Below, in pieces: positions 6,988 to 15,218 of a DNA stretch of 37,808 bases. The position numbers and the translations under genes were made by a program. How positions within the stretch are numbered: position 1 is the stretch's first letter; each line of letters opens with the position of its first letter. The notes under the pieces are model-generated. The model worked only from the letters and a program-made list of their open reading frames with translations, had not been told where the DNA came from and made no database searches. Origin of the DNA: Bacteroidales bacterium (GTDB lineage Bacteria; Bacteroidota; Bacteroidia; Bacteroidales; UBA932); contig JAAZEZ010000017.1 of assembly GCA_012511975.1 (NCBI GenBank), positions 1-37,808 on the forward strand, in the 5' to 3' direction.

Positions 6988-8433
6988 ATGAAACGACTCT
7001 GTATAATCCTGCTAATGGTAGGAATCCTTTTCCCCGCCTTATCACATGGTCAGACTCAAGATACCTTGCGTACCGTTCAGGCTATAGATACTCTGCGTAT
7101 GAAACCACGCGGCGAGAAAAAACCGGAAACAGAGGTACTTGTAGCTCCTCCGGACACCACAGTAAAGAGTTCAGAGGCTAATGAACTTGCCAAGGGAGAT
7201 ATCGTCAAAACCGGACTCTCGTTCGGACCGCTACCAGTCGTTGCCTTTGATAACGATAAGGGATTTCAGTATGGTGCCCTGCTCAATATTTACAATTTCG
7301 GAGACGGATCGTGGTATCCCATACCTAAATCTCAGTGGTATTTTGAGCTTTCAAGATTTACGAAGGGATCTCAACTCTACGTGATCTCTTATGACAACCG
7401 CACCTTGATCCCAGGGGTTCGCCTTTCTACTGCACTCCAGGTGACAAAGGATAAAGCACTCGATTTTTATGGTTTCAACGGTTATGAGTCTTTTTATGAC
7501 AGTTCCCTAGAGACCGGATTTTACCGTATGAACCGTATGGTACATACTTTCAAGGTTGACTTTACGGGACAGTTGGAGGACAATTTCTACTGGAAGGCCG
7601 GATATCATTTCAGCCATTTCAGGACAGGATCCTTCGAGGGTGAAAACTATACTCTTCCGACCACTCTTTTCGACATTTATAAGGCTGCTGAGATCATACC
7701 CGAAGATCAGGCTGACGGAGGCATTTCAAGTGCCATCAGAGTGGGAATAATGTATGACTCGCGTGATTTTGAGGCAGCCCCATCCAAAGGTATCTGGGCA
7801 GAGGCCAATATTGCTTACGCCCCTAAATTTTTGGGTACTTCAGTGGGTTATACAAAATATAATCTCACTTTCAGAAACTATCTGCCTATTGCAAAAGATA
7901 AACTTGTTTTTGCCTACAGGCTCAACTTGCAGGGCTTCCTCGGCAAAGAATCGCCGGCATTCTATATGCTCCCTTACGATATGTACCTTGGCACCGGATA
8001 TGACAGGGAGGGATTTGGCGGTTACCGCGCTGTACGAGGCCTTATGAGAGGACGTGTCCAAGGGGCTCATACCGGCTATTTCAACACCGAACTGCGCTGG
8101 AGATTTGTAAGTTTTCACCTTTGGAAACAGAATATCGCATTTGCATTGAGCGGATTCTTTGATGGAGCAAGAGTTTTTAAAGGATTTAGCAATGATTTTA
8201 AGGTTAGCGGATTGTCATCATATAACTTAACGTCATCGTATTACCCTCCTCAAGGCGGCCCTCAACAATATATGCTCTACGGAGGAAAAGAGAAGTTTCA
8301 TTTGAGCGCCGGAGGCGGAATCAGGTTTATAATGAACAGAAATTTTATCGTAGCTTTCGAGTATGGCAAGGCATTTGATGCACAAGATAATAGCAAAGGT
8401 GCCTTCTATATAAATACTGGGTTCCTCTTTTAG
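6988..8433 (+). CDS. Omp85/BamA-TamA-like outer-membrane barrel protein without visible POTRA domains
   Basis: A 481-residue protein with a signal peptide (LCIILLMVGILFPALSHG, cut near Gly22), a Thr/Pro/Lys-rich linker to about residue 75, then a barrel. The barrel has the Omp85 signature: GLSFGPLPVVAFDNDKGFQY at its beginning, MYDSRDFEAAPSKG in the middle, and the loop-6 VRGLMRGRVQG with the R-G-R pattern typical of Omp85 proteins. The last residues (YINTGFLF) end in Phe, as the Bam insertion signal expects. BamA and TamA carry three to five POTRA domains before the barrel; none fits in the short linker here. Known POTRA-less Omp85 groups exist in Bacteroidota. Its role may be lipid or protein placement in the outer membrane. 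It lies between a lipid acyltransferase gene and three lipoprotein genes in one operon. Confidence 0.85.
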   Translation: MKRLCIILLMVGILFPALSHGQTQDTLRTVQAIDTLRMKPRGEKKPETEVLVAPPDTTVKSSEANELAKGDIVKTGLSFGPLPVVAFDNDKGFQYGALLNIYNFGDGSWYPIPKSQWYFELSRFTKGSQLYVISYDNRTLIPGVRLSTALQVTKDKALDFYGFNGYESFYDSSLETGFYRMNRMVHTFKVDFTGQLEDNFYWKAGYHFSHFRTGSFEGENYTLPTTLFDIYKAAEIIPEDQADGGISSAIRVGIMYDSRDFEAAPSKGIWAEANIAYAPKFLGTSVGYTKYNLTFRNYLPIAKDKLVFAYRLNLQGFLGKESPAFYMLPYDMYLGTGYDREGFGGYRAVRGLMRGRVQGAHTGYFNTELRWRFVSFHLWKQNIAFALSGFFDGARVFKGFSNDFKVSGLSSYNLTSSYYPPQGGPQQYMLYGGKEKFHLSAGGGIRFIMNRNFIVAFEYGKAFDAQDNSKGAFYINTGFLF

Positions 8434-8454
8434 TTTGATTTTAAAAAATAGAAT

Positions 8455-9873
8455 ATGAAACGATTATCAATCGCCTTAATACTATCGGTATCACTCCTGT
8501 TTTCATCAGGGTGCATCGACAAGTATTTGGAGGACATTGCAGAACTTGAACACAGGCTCGATCTGATAGAACAGTTGTGTGAGGAAATGAATGTCAACAT
8601 CAGGTCTCTACAGGTGATTGTCTCCTCTATTCAGGACAAGGATATGATCTCCGGTGTGACATCCATCACTCAGAGCGGCAAGGAGATTGGCTACAAGATT
8701 AATTTTGTCAAGACAGCCCCTATAACCATCTATCATGGCACAAATGGCAAGGTGCCCCTTATCGGAACAGCCAAGGATACAGACGGTAATTATTACTGGA
8801 ATATCAAATATGACAATGGTGCCGTAGGCTGGATTACCGACGAATATGGTCAAAAAGTGCTCGCAATGGGCATTGCCCCCTTTATAAAAGTAAAGGACGA
8901 GCGATGGGTGATCTCATTCGACGGAGGCACCACCTGGACTGACCTTGGACAAGCCACAGGAGAACATGGAGATTCAATGTTCGAAAGTATCATCACTACC
9001 AATCCCAATTATGTGTTAATCAAACTTACCAACGGCACAGAATTTAGAATTCCCGTTTATGAGAAATATTTGGCACTCAAGACTGAGGCAGAAAGAATCA
9101 ACAGCAATGTAAATGCACAAAAAACAATACTTAACGCATTAGCCTCTCGGATTGTCTATATCAAGAATGCCGGAGACATTGTGGAAAATGGTGAACGCGT
9201 TGGTACCTACTGTGAACTTTCCAACGGAGAGAGTTTCAAGGTCTATGATTGGCAAAGCAGCAACGCTCCAAAAATATTCTCAGTACTTGATACTATTACT
9301 GGGTTGCACTACTGGACTTTTCAGCAAAGTGGAGAAGAAATGGAATGGCTACTTGATTCCGAAGGCAATAAGATACGTAGTGTTGGGGATACTATACCTC
9401 CTCCTAAAATAACCCTGAAAGTGGATAATAATGGCTTTTTTTACTGGACTATCGAGTACGAAGATGGGACTATTATCACCACAGAAGCCCCTCAACTCTT
9501 TGTCAACCGCTCTGCTTCCATTTTTAGGAGAGTAATCGATAACGACCCTGACTTCGTAACTTTCATAATCTGGGATGGCACTCAATATCGTCTGCCCAAA
9601 GGATTTACTGTATCAATAGAAACCAACATCTCAATGGATGTTAATTCTGTCGAGCACCTCGACTATACGGTTTATGGTGCAGAATATTCCGACGTTAAGG
9701 CAGCATTCATTACACAGGGCGGGTTTAAGGCTTATCTATCTGACACATTAGGTGTCATAACCATCGAATCTCCTAATGACTTTACCCCCGAGCAGGGCAA
9801 AATACTGGCTGTTTTTACCATACAAAATAGTCAGAGAAGCTCTATCAAAACTATTACTGTAACAAAATTGTAG
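8455..9873 (+). CDS. DUF4988-type lipoprotein, copy 1
   Basis: A 472-residue lipoprotein. The signal peptide ends in a lipobox (LLFSSGC, Cys20), followed by a predicted coiled coil (EDIAELEHRLDLIEQLCEEM). Two copies of a module follow, each about 100-130 residues, marked by a Y-x-G turn, then YYWNIKYDNG or HYWTFQQSGE and a WITDEYGQKV or WLLDSEGNKI end. This is the DUF4988 pattern, also found in front of some PL29 lyases, but no lyase domain follows here. The C-terminal about 100 residues look like a beta-sandwich. It is probably exported to the outer membrane or cell surface; no enzyme activity is evident. It is 21 bases after the Omp85 gene and 3 bases before copy 2. Confidence 0.8.
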   Translation: MKRLSIALILSVSLLFSSGCIDKYLEDIAELEHRLDLIEQLCEEMNVNIRSLQVIVSSIQDKDMISGVTSITQSGKEIGYKINFVKTAPITIYHGTNGKVPLIGTAKDTDGNYYWNIKYDNGAVGWITDEYGQKVLAMGIAPFIKVKDERWVISFDGGTTWTDLGQATGEHGDSMFESIITTNPNYVLIKLTNGTEFRIPVYEKYLALKTEAERINSNVNAQKTILNALASRIVYIKNAGDIVENGERVGTYCELSNGESFKVYDWQSSNAPKIFSVLDTITGLHYWTFQQSGEEMEWLLDSEGNKIRSVGDTIPPPKITLKVDNNGFFYWTIEYEDGTIITTEAPQLFVNRSASIFRRVIDNDPDFVTFIIWDGTQYRLPKGFTVSIETNISMDVNSVEHLDYTVYGAEYSDVKAAFITQGGFKAYLSDTLGVITIESPNDFTPEQGKILAVFTIQNSQRSSIKTITVTKL

Positions 9874-9876
9874 AGT

Positions 9877-11328
9877 ATGAAACGCAGACTATCATCAATT
9901 CTGACAGCATTCGTTCTGGTTTTATCTCTCACAGGATGTTTTAACCAGCTTGAGAATGAGCTAGGCCATATCAGCAGGCGTATTAAGGCTATGGAAGATA
10001 ACCTCGTTCTGATGAATGAGAATATCAGCACCCTTCATAACCTTGTAAACAAGCTCAACAGCTATGACTTTGTAACCAAAATCACACGTATCTATGACGG
10101 TAATGAGGTAATAGGCTACATCATTGCATTCTCCAATAGTCCAAGCATCACTATCTACAATGGTAAAGATGCTCAAACCCCCGTTATCAGTGTCAAAAAA
10201 GCCGAAGATGGAATCTTCTACTGGGTAGTCTCTTATTCAGTAGGACACGAGGAATTCGTCACCAATAATGTAGGACAAAGAGTACCCGCTGTTGCAGTTA
10301 CACCGAAAATCAAAATCGAAAACGGCAACTGGATGGTAACTTATGACAACGGCGTAATCTGGCACAACCTCGGAAAGGCAACAGGAAGTGCCGGCACATC
10401 ATTTATCAAAAATGTAACCGAAAATGATGGTTATGTGCAGTTTAATTTCCTTGACGGCACATACATTACTATACCCACCCTCGAGACTTATGATGCATTG
10501 ACTGACATCGTCAATAGAACCAACTCCAACCTTGCATCTCTCGAAGAGCTGGTGAATCTCGTGAGTCAGGGAGTCTATGCCAAAGACATCAAACCTATAA
10601 TTGAAAAGAGAGATACTATCGGCTACAACCTCTTCCTCTCTGATAGTACGGTACTAACATTCTATAATGGGATAGCCACAAACCTACCGACCATTGGTGC
10701 TGCACAGGACTCTGCAAATCCGGCAGATAGCAATTTTTATTGGACCATTAAATACGAAAGTGACCAGACGGCACGCTGGATCCTAGTTGGTGGCAAGAAG
10801 GTGAGAGTCACTCCTCAGAAGGGCACCATGCCGATGTTAGGACTAAAAAGGCATCTTGACGGAGTATACTACTGGACTATCTCTTACGACTCAGGCAAGA
10901 CTTACACCTGGCTGTTGTCCGACGACAACAAGGTACCTGCTGCTGTACCTGAAATCAACATGATAATTACAGCCATAACCAATATCGGGACAAACTACAT
11001 AGAGTTGACAATGGGCGAACAGAAAGTGCTAATACCCCGATACGCCCCTTTCAAGATTGATATCCAAACTACCTGTAAGATGCTTGCTTCAAGTACTCTC
11101 AGTATTGGATACACAATTACCGGAGGCAGCAACGACATAGATCTTCTTCCGGTAACCCGGGATGGATTTTACGCCAGGGTAATCAAAACAACGGCTAAAA
11201 CCGGTACTCTGACCATTTATTCACCCGCAACATTTGCCGAAGGCATGGAGAGCGAACTCGTGCTTATCATTTCAGATGGGCAGGGCTCCCTGAAAAACAC
11301 CATAATCACCATCAAACACGGAAGTTAA
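9877..11328 (+). CDS. DUF4988-type lipoprotein, copy 2
   Basis: A 483-residue paralogue of the preceding gene. The signal peptide ends at a lipobox (LVLSLTGC, Cys21) and a coiled coil follows (ELGHISRRIKAMEDNLVLMN). It carries repeated modules: SPSITIYNGKDAQTP then FYWVVSYSVGHEEFVTNN; VLTFYNGIATNLPTIG then FYWTIKYESDQTARWIL; and VYYWTISYDSGKTYTWLL. The C-terminal sandwich (KIDIQTTCKMLASSTLSIGY) resembles that of copy 1. The gene starts 3 bases after copy 1 and ends 2 bases before copy 3, so the three are surely cotranscribed. Their similarity shows tandem duplication followed by divergence. Function is unknown; a surface-exposed, binding-type role is only an inference from lipidation and repeats. 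Confidence 0.8.
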   Translation: MKRRLSSILTAFVLVLSLTGCFNQLENELGHISRRIKAMEDNLVLMNENISTLHNLVNKLNSYDFVTKITRIYDGNEVIGYIIAFSNSPSITIYNGKDAQTPVISVKKAEDGIFYWVVSYSVGHEEFVTNNVGQRVPAVAVTPKIKIENGNWMVTYDNGVIWHNLGKATGSAGTSFIKNVTENDGYVQFNFLDGTYITIPTLETYDALTDIVNRTNSNLASLEELVNLVSQGVYAKDIKPIIEKRDTIGYNLFLSDSTVLTFYNGIATNLPTIGAAQDSANPADSNFYWTIKYESDQTARWILVGGKKVRVTPQKGTMPMLGLKRHLDGVYYWTISYDSGKTYTWLLSDDNKVPAAVPEINMIITAITNIGTNYIELTMGEQKVLIPRYAPFKIDIQTTCKMLASSTLSIGYTITGGSNDIDLLPVTRDGFYARVIKTTAKTGTLTIYSPATFAEGMESELVLIISDGQGSLKNTIITIKHGS

Positions 11329-11330
11329 CG

Positions 11331-12962
11331 ATGAAAAGGAATATACACAAAATTGTCACATATATTTTGCTTGCTGTCGCACCGCTTGTAAGCAACAGTT
11401 GTGTAGACCTATCAGACAAGATTCTGGAACTTTTAGATCGTGTTACATATGCTGAAAGTATGGTCCACGTTACCAATACCACTATAAATGCTCTCTATAC
11501 CACCATTAGGGCTCTTGAGCAGAATGACCATGTAAATGGTATCGATGAGATCAAGGAAAACGGAGAAGTTGTCGGTTATGTTATAAGCTTCACTAGCGGC
11601 TCCTATGTAAATATTTATCACGGAAACACCGGCATCACCCCGATTGTTGGTATCCAGCAAAATACTACAAATGGTTACTATTACTGGACAATTCAAAAAG
11701 GCACATCCAGCCCCACCTGGATGACCAATTCTTTCGGACAAAGAGTGAGGGCTACCGGTACCATTCCAAAACTAAAAATAGAGAGTGGTTACTGGTGGGT
11801 TTCATATGATGACGGCAGTTCCTGGCAAAGGCTCAGTGAGGCTACCGGCGAAGAAGGCAGCTCGGTGTTCAGGGATATAGACTATTCTGATCCCTATTTC
11901 GTCAAATTTACCCTTTATGACGGTAAATCTTTCCAGATTCCAACACAGCGAGGCTTTGAAGAGTTGAGCACTTATTGTGATAATATCAACACCAACATTG
12001 GCTCCTGCATGGAGATCTTCAATACTATCGATACTACGCTACTGGTAGAATCAGTAAGCGAACTTACCCAAAACGGAAAATTTGCAGGTTATGCCATCAA
12101 AGTTAAGAGTGGAAAAGTGTATGAACTCTAGACCGGTCTTAATTGTGACAAAAAAATTCTTCTTGGTATCAAATATAATGCTGACGTTTCTTCATATTGC
12201 TGGACAATCAAAATAGGAGAAACAGGTACTGAAAATTGGCTAATGAGCGATGGCAAAGTGCTCACCGCACAGCCGGATGATCTCAAACCTTCGATAGGTA
12301 TCAAGGACTCTTCAGGTATTTATTACTTTACCATCTCATATGGAAATAGTGATCCGCAGTGGATAGTCGATGAAGAAGGCAATCCCATACGTGCTAGTGT
12401 TGACATACTTATATCACCCTTTAAAAGCATCGAAGTATTGGAACACTCAATAATCATCACTACGGCAAACGATTATAAGTTCTCCATGATAAGAGCCAGA
12501 CGTGGTATTCCCTCAATGAGTCTCTCTGTCGCCCCCAGAAAAAATCACCCTGACTCTGCACTAATGACGTTTGATGCCATAAACGGCTATTATGTTCCGG
12601 GAATAGTGGAAAATGAGGATTATTTTTTTGAGATTAAAATAAGGGATACGCTCTTCAATCACTCCGATTATTATTCCAAGTTTGCATCTTATCTTGAGGT
12701 GGCAGGCATCTCTGTTACCGCGTTCGCCATCGATAATGGATATATCAAGAATGTGGTACCAAATCTTACTAAGTTTGATTTCAATACTGTTTCGATAGAA
12801 GGAGCACTACGATTTTACTATGACTCCTACTTCGGTATTACATATCACTCCGGTCCCAAGGATACAGTTAAACACTCAAGGATAGCCGTATTCCTTAACT
12901 GGAATAACGAAGCCAACACCTCCATGAAGGTCATCGAACTCAAAAACCAAAACGTACACTAG
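11331..12962 (+). pseudogene. DUF4988-type lipoprotein, copy 3, interrupted by in-frame TAG
   Basis: The third tandem paralogue. It has a signal peptide with lipobox (APLVSNSC), a coiled coil (LSDKILELLDRVTYAESM) and a first module (GSYVNIYHGNTGITPIVG, then YYYWTIQKGTSSPTWMTN). The frame is cut by TAG at 12129-12131 after KSGKVYEL, but continues without frame change through TGLNCDKK, CWTIKIGETG and YYFTISYGNSDPQWIVDEEG to TGA-free coding that ends at 12962. The stop falls exactly where copy 2 has Tyr in LTFYNG, so a single change of TAT or TAC to TAG explains it. Without it the protein would have 543 residues. Its C-terminal domain differs from copies 1 and 2. It may be a true pseudogene, a truncated 266-residue protein, or a sequencing error. 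Confidence 0.75.
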
Positions 12963-13022
12963 TATTTTGGAATAGAGCGTAAATAGTACTGCCATAAAGT
13001 GAAAACTATCGAGTTCCAAACC

Positions 13023-13070
13023 CGGAACTCGGAACTCGGAACTACAACTCTTAACTCATTACTCGAAACT
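13023..13070. repeat. Heptamer repeat (CGGAACT)3 plus degenerate units before the CDF gene
   Basis: Three exact CGGAACT units occupy 13023-13043. They are followed by weaker units with the same AACT or ACTC core (ACAACTC, TTAACTC, ATTACTC, GAAACT) at nearly constant 7-base spacing up to 13070, just before the ATG at 13073. The 17 bases 13027-13043 recur exactly at 14958-14974. Confidence 0.85.
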
Positions 13071-13072
13071 TA

Positions 13073-13951
13073 ATGGATTTAAAGTCTTATAAAAATGCCG
13101 GTGTTGTCGAAGGCGTTGTTTCAGTTGTAGCTAACACCCTGTTGTTTATACTGAAATACTGGGCCGGTATTGTAACCGGATCTTTAGCTATTGTAGCCGA
13201 TGCATGGCACACTATGTCCGACTCAATCAGTTCCATAGTATTGATTGCTGCTACCGGACTTTCCAATAAAAAACCCGATAAAAAACATCCTTTCGGCCAT
13301 GGTCGCTGGGAACAGATAGCTGCCATCTTCATTGGAATTATTCTTGCTATCATTGCTTACGACTTCCTCAAGGACTCCATTTTAAGACTAAAAGATCATA
13401 CCTCGGTCACATTCGGCACCCTTGCCATCGTAGTGACCTGTATCTCCATCGTAGTCAAGGAAGCTTTAGCACAATATGCTTTCCGTCTTGCCCGCAAAAC
13501 GGGCAATGTAGCCATTAAAGCCGACGGATGGCACCATAGAAGTGATGCGCTCTCTTCTGTAGTGGTACTGATTGGCATCTTGCTCGCCAAATACTTCTGG
13601 TGGATGGATAGTGTACTTGGCATCATTATAGCTTTGATGCTCTTCTACGCAACTTATACCATTATAAAGGAAGCCATCACCAAGATACTTGGGGAAGAGC
13701 CTTCTGAGGAACTTATAAAAAAGATTAACGATGCTGTTACAGAGATGTATCCTGAAGGATTACAACTGCATCATTTTCATATTCACAACTACGTCACTCA
13801 CCAGGAGGTGACATTTCATATCAGACTCCCCGGAGAACTCTCACTGGAGGAAGGCCACTCCGTCGCGACTGCCATTGAGAAAATGATTGAAGAGCGATTT
13901 AATATCACTTCTACAATTCACGTTGAACCTCTTGATTTCGAACATCCTTAA
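13073..13951 (+). CDS. Cation diffusion facilitator (CDF) family metal transporter
   Basis: A 292-residue inner-membrane antiporter that exports divalent metals such as Zn or Fe in exchange for protons. It has six hydrophobic helices. The metal-site motifs are AIVADAWHTMSDSISS in helix 2 (D-x3-D type with His) and KADGWHHRSDALSS in helix 5 (H-x3-D). The loop HPFGHGRWEQIAA is also typical. After residue about 205 comes the cytoplasmic alpha-beta domain with the His-rich stretch LQLHHFHIHNYVTHQE, as in metal-sensing C-terminal domains. The start is set by ATG at 13073 directly after heptamer repeats; no Shine-Dalgarno sequence is visible, as is usual in this phylum. The last 41 bases overlap the convergent EEP gene. 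The metal specificity cannot be told from sequence. Confidence 0.93.
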   Translation: MDLKSYKNAGVVEGVVSVVANTLLFILKYWAGIVTGSLAIVADAWHTMSDSISSIVLIAATGLSNKKPDKKHPFGHGRWEQIAAIFIGIILAIIAYDFLKDSILRLKDHTSVTFGTLAIVVTCISIVVKEALAQYAFRLARKTGNVAIKADGWHHRSDALSSVVVLIGILLAKYFWWMDSVLGIIIALMLFYATYTIIKEAITKILGEEPSEELIKKINDAVTEMYPEGLQLHHFHIHNYVTHQEVTFHIRLPGELSLEEGHSVATAIEKMIEERFNITSTIHVEPLDFEHP

Positions 13952-14801
13952 GAGCAAAAACAGCAATTACAGGATAATGATCGGAGATGTACTCTACACC
14001 TGCATAGGAGCCGGTAAGAGTTTTAAATAGCAACGGAGACAGATTTCTGAAATAGATATGGTCTATTACTTTACCACCCTCTTCGGGATCTATTTTACCC
14101 CAACTATTGAATGTGTTGAGCGAATCTGTAACAGGAGCCGCACTACGCGCTGAAGTCATATACTCTTCAATCGGACCCAAAATGGGATCATTGTACACCG
14201 CATTGAAATCACCGGTAAGCACCACTGCCGCATCATCCGGTATTAAACTTTTCATACGCTCTACAATGAGTTTACCGGACTCTTCACGGGCAACTTTACC
14301 CATATGATCAAAATGAGTGTTGTAGAAATACAACTCTTGACCACTATTTTTGTCCAGCAGACGAACCATTGTAACAATCCGATGAAAGGCCGCATCCCAG
14401 CCCATTGAAACCTCATCCGGTGTCTCACTCAACCAGAAAATAGTGCTTTCCAGAAGTTCAAAACGGCTCTTTTTATAAAAAACGGCATTGGATTCGCCAG
14501 TGTTTGGACCATCATTGCGAGCCACTCCGTAGAAGCCATATTCCGGCAAATGTTCTTCCATATAGTTGACCTGTCCTAATAGACCCTCCTGAATACCGAA
14601 AAGATCCGGGTTGACTTCGTTTATCATCTCAATCACAGCTTCTCTTCGGAATATCCAACTATTTTCTCCGTCAAAGTCATCGCTGAGGCTCAGACGTATA
14701 TTGAATGACATCGCTACGATCTCATTTTCGCTCTTTGCGTCGCTGCAACTGCAGCACAACGCCATAGCGGCCAATGCCGCAACAATAAAAATTCTTTTCA
14801 T
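13911..14801 (-). CDS. Exported EEP-family phosphodiesterase, probable lipoprotein
   Basis: A 296-residue endonuclease/exonuclease/phosphatase-fold protein. The N-terminus is a signal peptide with a lipobox (ALCCSC, Cys at 19), so it is probably anchored in an envelope membrane. Motifs are MSFNIRL (Asn), DLFGIQEG (metal-binding Glu), YNTHFDHMG (His), LTGDFNAVYNDP (Asp-x-Asn), DHIYFR and ISDHYPV (catalytic His). Family members of this shape act on nucleic acids, sugar phosphates or sphingomyelin-like lipids. It is unrelated in detail to the EEP gene at 3614-4609. The 3' end overlaps the convergent CDF gene by 41 bases. Its upstream side has a TATATTTG box only 4 bases before ATG and a long heptamer repeat behind it. 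Confidence 0.88.
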   Translation of the reverse strand: MKRIFIVAALAAMALCCSCSDAKSENEIVAMSFNIRLSLSDDFDGENSWIFRREAVIEMINEVNPDLFGIQEGLLGQVNYMEEHLPEYGFYGVARNDGPNTGESNAVFYKKSRFELLESTIFWLSETPDEVSMGWDAAFHRIVTMVRLLDKNSGQELYFYNTHFDHMGKVAREESGKLIVERMKSLIPDDAAVVLTGDFNAVYNDPILGPIEEYMTSARSAAPVTDSLNTFNSWGKIDPEEGGKVIDHIYFRNLSPLLFKTLTGSYAGVEYISDHYPVIAVFALKDVRNQEVQREL

Positions 14802-14805
14802 TTTG

Positions 14806-14813
14806 CAAATATA
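14806..14813 (-). promoter_or_regulatory. Candidate -7 box TATATTTG for the exported EEP gene
   Basis: Read on the minus strand, TATATTTG fits TAnnTTTG and ends 4 bases before the ATG at 14801, which would give an almost leaderless mRNA. The expected -33 position falls in the heptamer repeat and has no TTTG. Confidence 0.45.
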
Positions 14814-14825
14814 AAAATAGTTCTG

Positions 14826-14938
14826 AGTATGTAGTGTGTAGTATGTAGTTAGTTCTAAGTATGTAGTATGTAGTATGTAGCGAGGAGTATGTAGTTAGCT
14901 CTAAGTATGGAGTATGGAGTATGTAGTGAGGAGTATAT
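14826..14938. repeat. Heptamer tandem repeat, AGTATGT-type, 15 units
   Basis: Fifteen 7-base units related to AGTATGT (variants AGTATGG, AGTGTGT, AGTTAGT, AGTGAGG, AGCGAGG) are interrupted twice by TCTA (14854-14857 and 14900-14903). The order AGTTAG-(T/C)-TCTAAGTATG occurs twice, so a larger unit has also been duplicated. The repeat lies directly upstream of the exported EEP gene. Confidence 0.9.
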
Positions 14939-14957
14939 TACTAGAAACTAAAAATTT

Positions 14958-14974
14958 ACTCGGAACTCGGAACT
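14958..14974. repeat. 17-bp copy of the CGGAACT repeat found at 13027-13043
   Basis: ACTCGGAACTCGGAACT is identical to 13027-13043 and in the same orientation. Together the two copies flank the CDF-EEP gene pair as direct repeats 1.9 kb apart. Confidence 0.9.
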
Positions 14975-14987
14975 GACCTCAAAAGAC

Positions 14988-15016
14988 AAAAATGCTCCCC
15001 GAAGGGAAGCGTTTTT
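14988..15016 (-). terminator. Rho-independent terminator after the tRNA
   Basis: A 13-pair stem with one mismatch, one G-T pair and a 3-base loop (about AAAAATGCTCCCC / GGGAAGCGTTTTT) lies 7 bases beyond the tRNA 3' end. The minus-strand transcript ends in five Us followed by more U-rich sequence; the plus strand also carries a T-run, so it could work both ways. Confidence 0.8.
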
Positions 15017-15023
15017 GCTTTTG

Positions 15024-15098
15024 TGGTCCCAACTGGACTTGAACCAGTGACCCCCTGATTATGAGTCAGGTGCTACTAACCAACTGAGCTATGGGACC
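15024..15098 (-). tRNA. tRNA with anticodon CAT (elongator Met, or Ile2)
   Basis: A 75-base cloverleaf on the minus strand. The acceptor stem GGTCCCA pairs with TGGGACC (7 pairs). The anticodon arm is CCTGA-CTCATAA-TCAGG with CAT at 15061-15063, and the T arm is ACTGG-TTCAAGT-CCAGT. CCA is not encoded. The D arm reads GCTCAGTTGGTTAGTAGC, one base longer than the usual GCTCAGTTGGTTAGAGC, so its stem has only three good pairs. CAT tRNAs include elongator methionine and the lysidine-modified isoleucine tRNA; these cannot be separated with certainty here, and there is no initiator C-A start mismatch. Confidence 0.9.
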
Positions 15099-15177
15099 TG
15101 AAACTATCTATGATGTACAAAAGATAATCTAACAAAAGTCATAGACGTCCTAAGAAGCCTGATGACCCTTTGCGTGA

Positions 15178-15208
15178 CAAAAGTAGCAAAAAAATGATTT
15201 ATCGCAAA
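15178..15208 (-). promoter_or_regulatory. Bacteroidota-type promoter for the tRNA
   Basis: On the minus strand, TTTG (15208-15205) is followed after exactly 19 bases by TACTTTTG (15185-15178), a full match to TTTG-N19-TAnnTTTG. It starts only about 10 bases after the rpsJ stop and points into the tRNA, giving a leader of about 75 bases. Confidence 0.75.
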
Positions 15209-15218
15209 AATACTTTTA

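Noticed and set aside
14826-14938. CRISPR array
   Set aside because: The units are 7 bases long and contiguous with no unique spacers.
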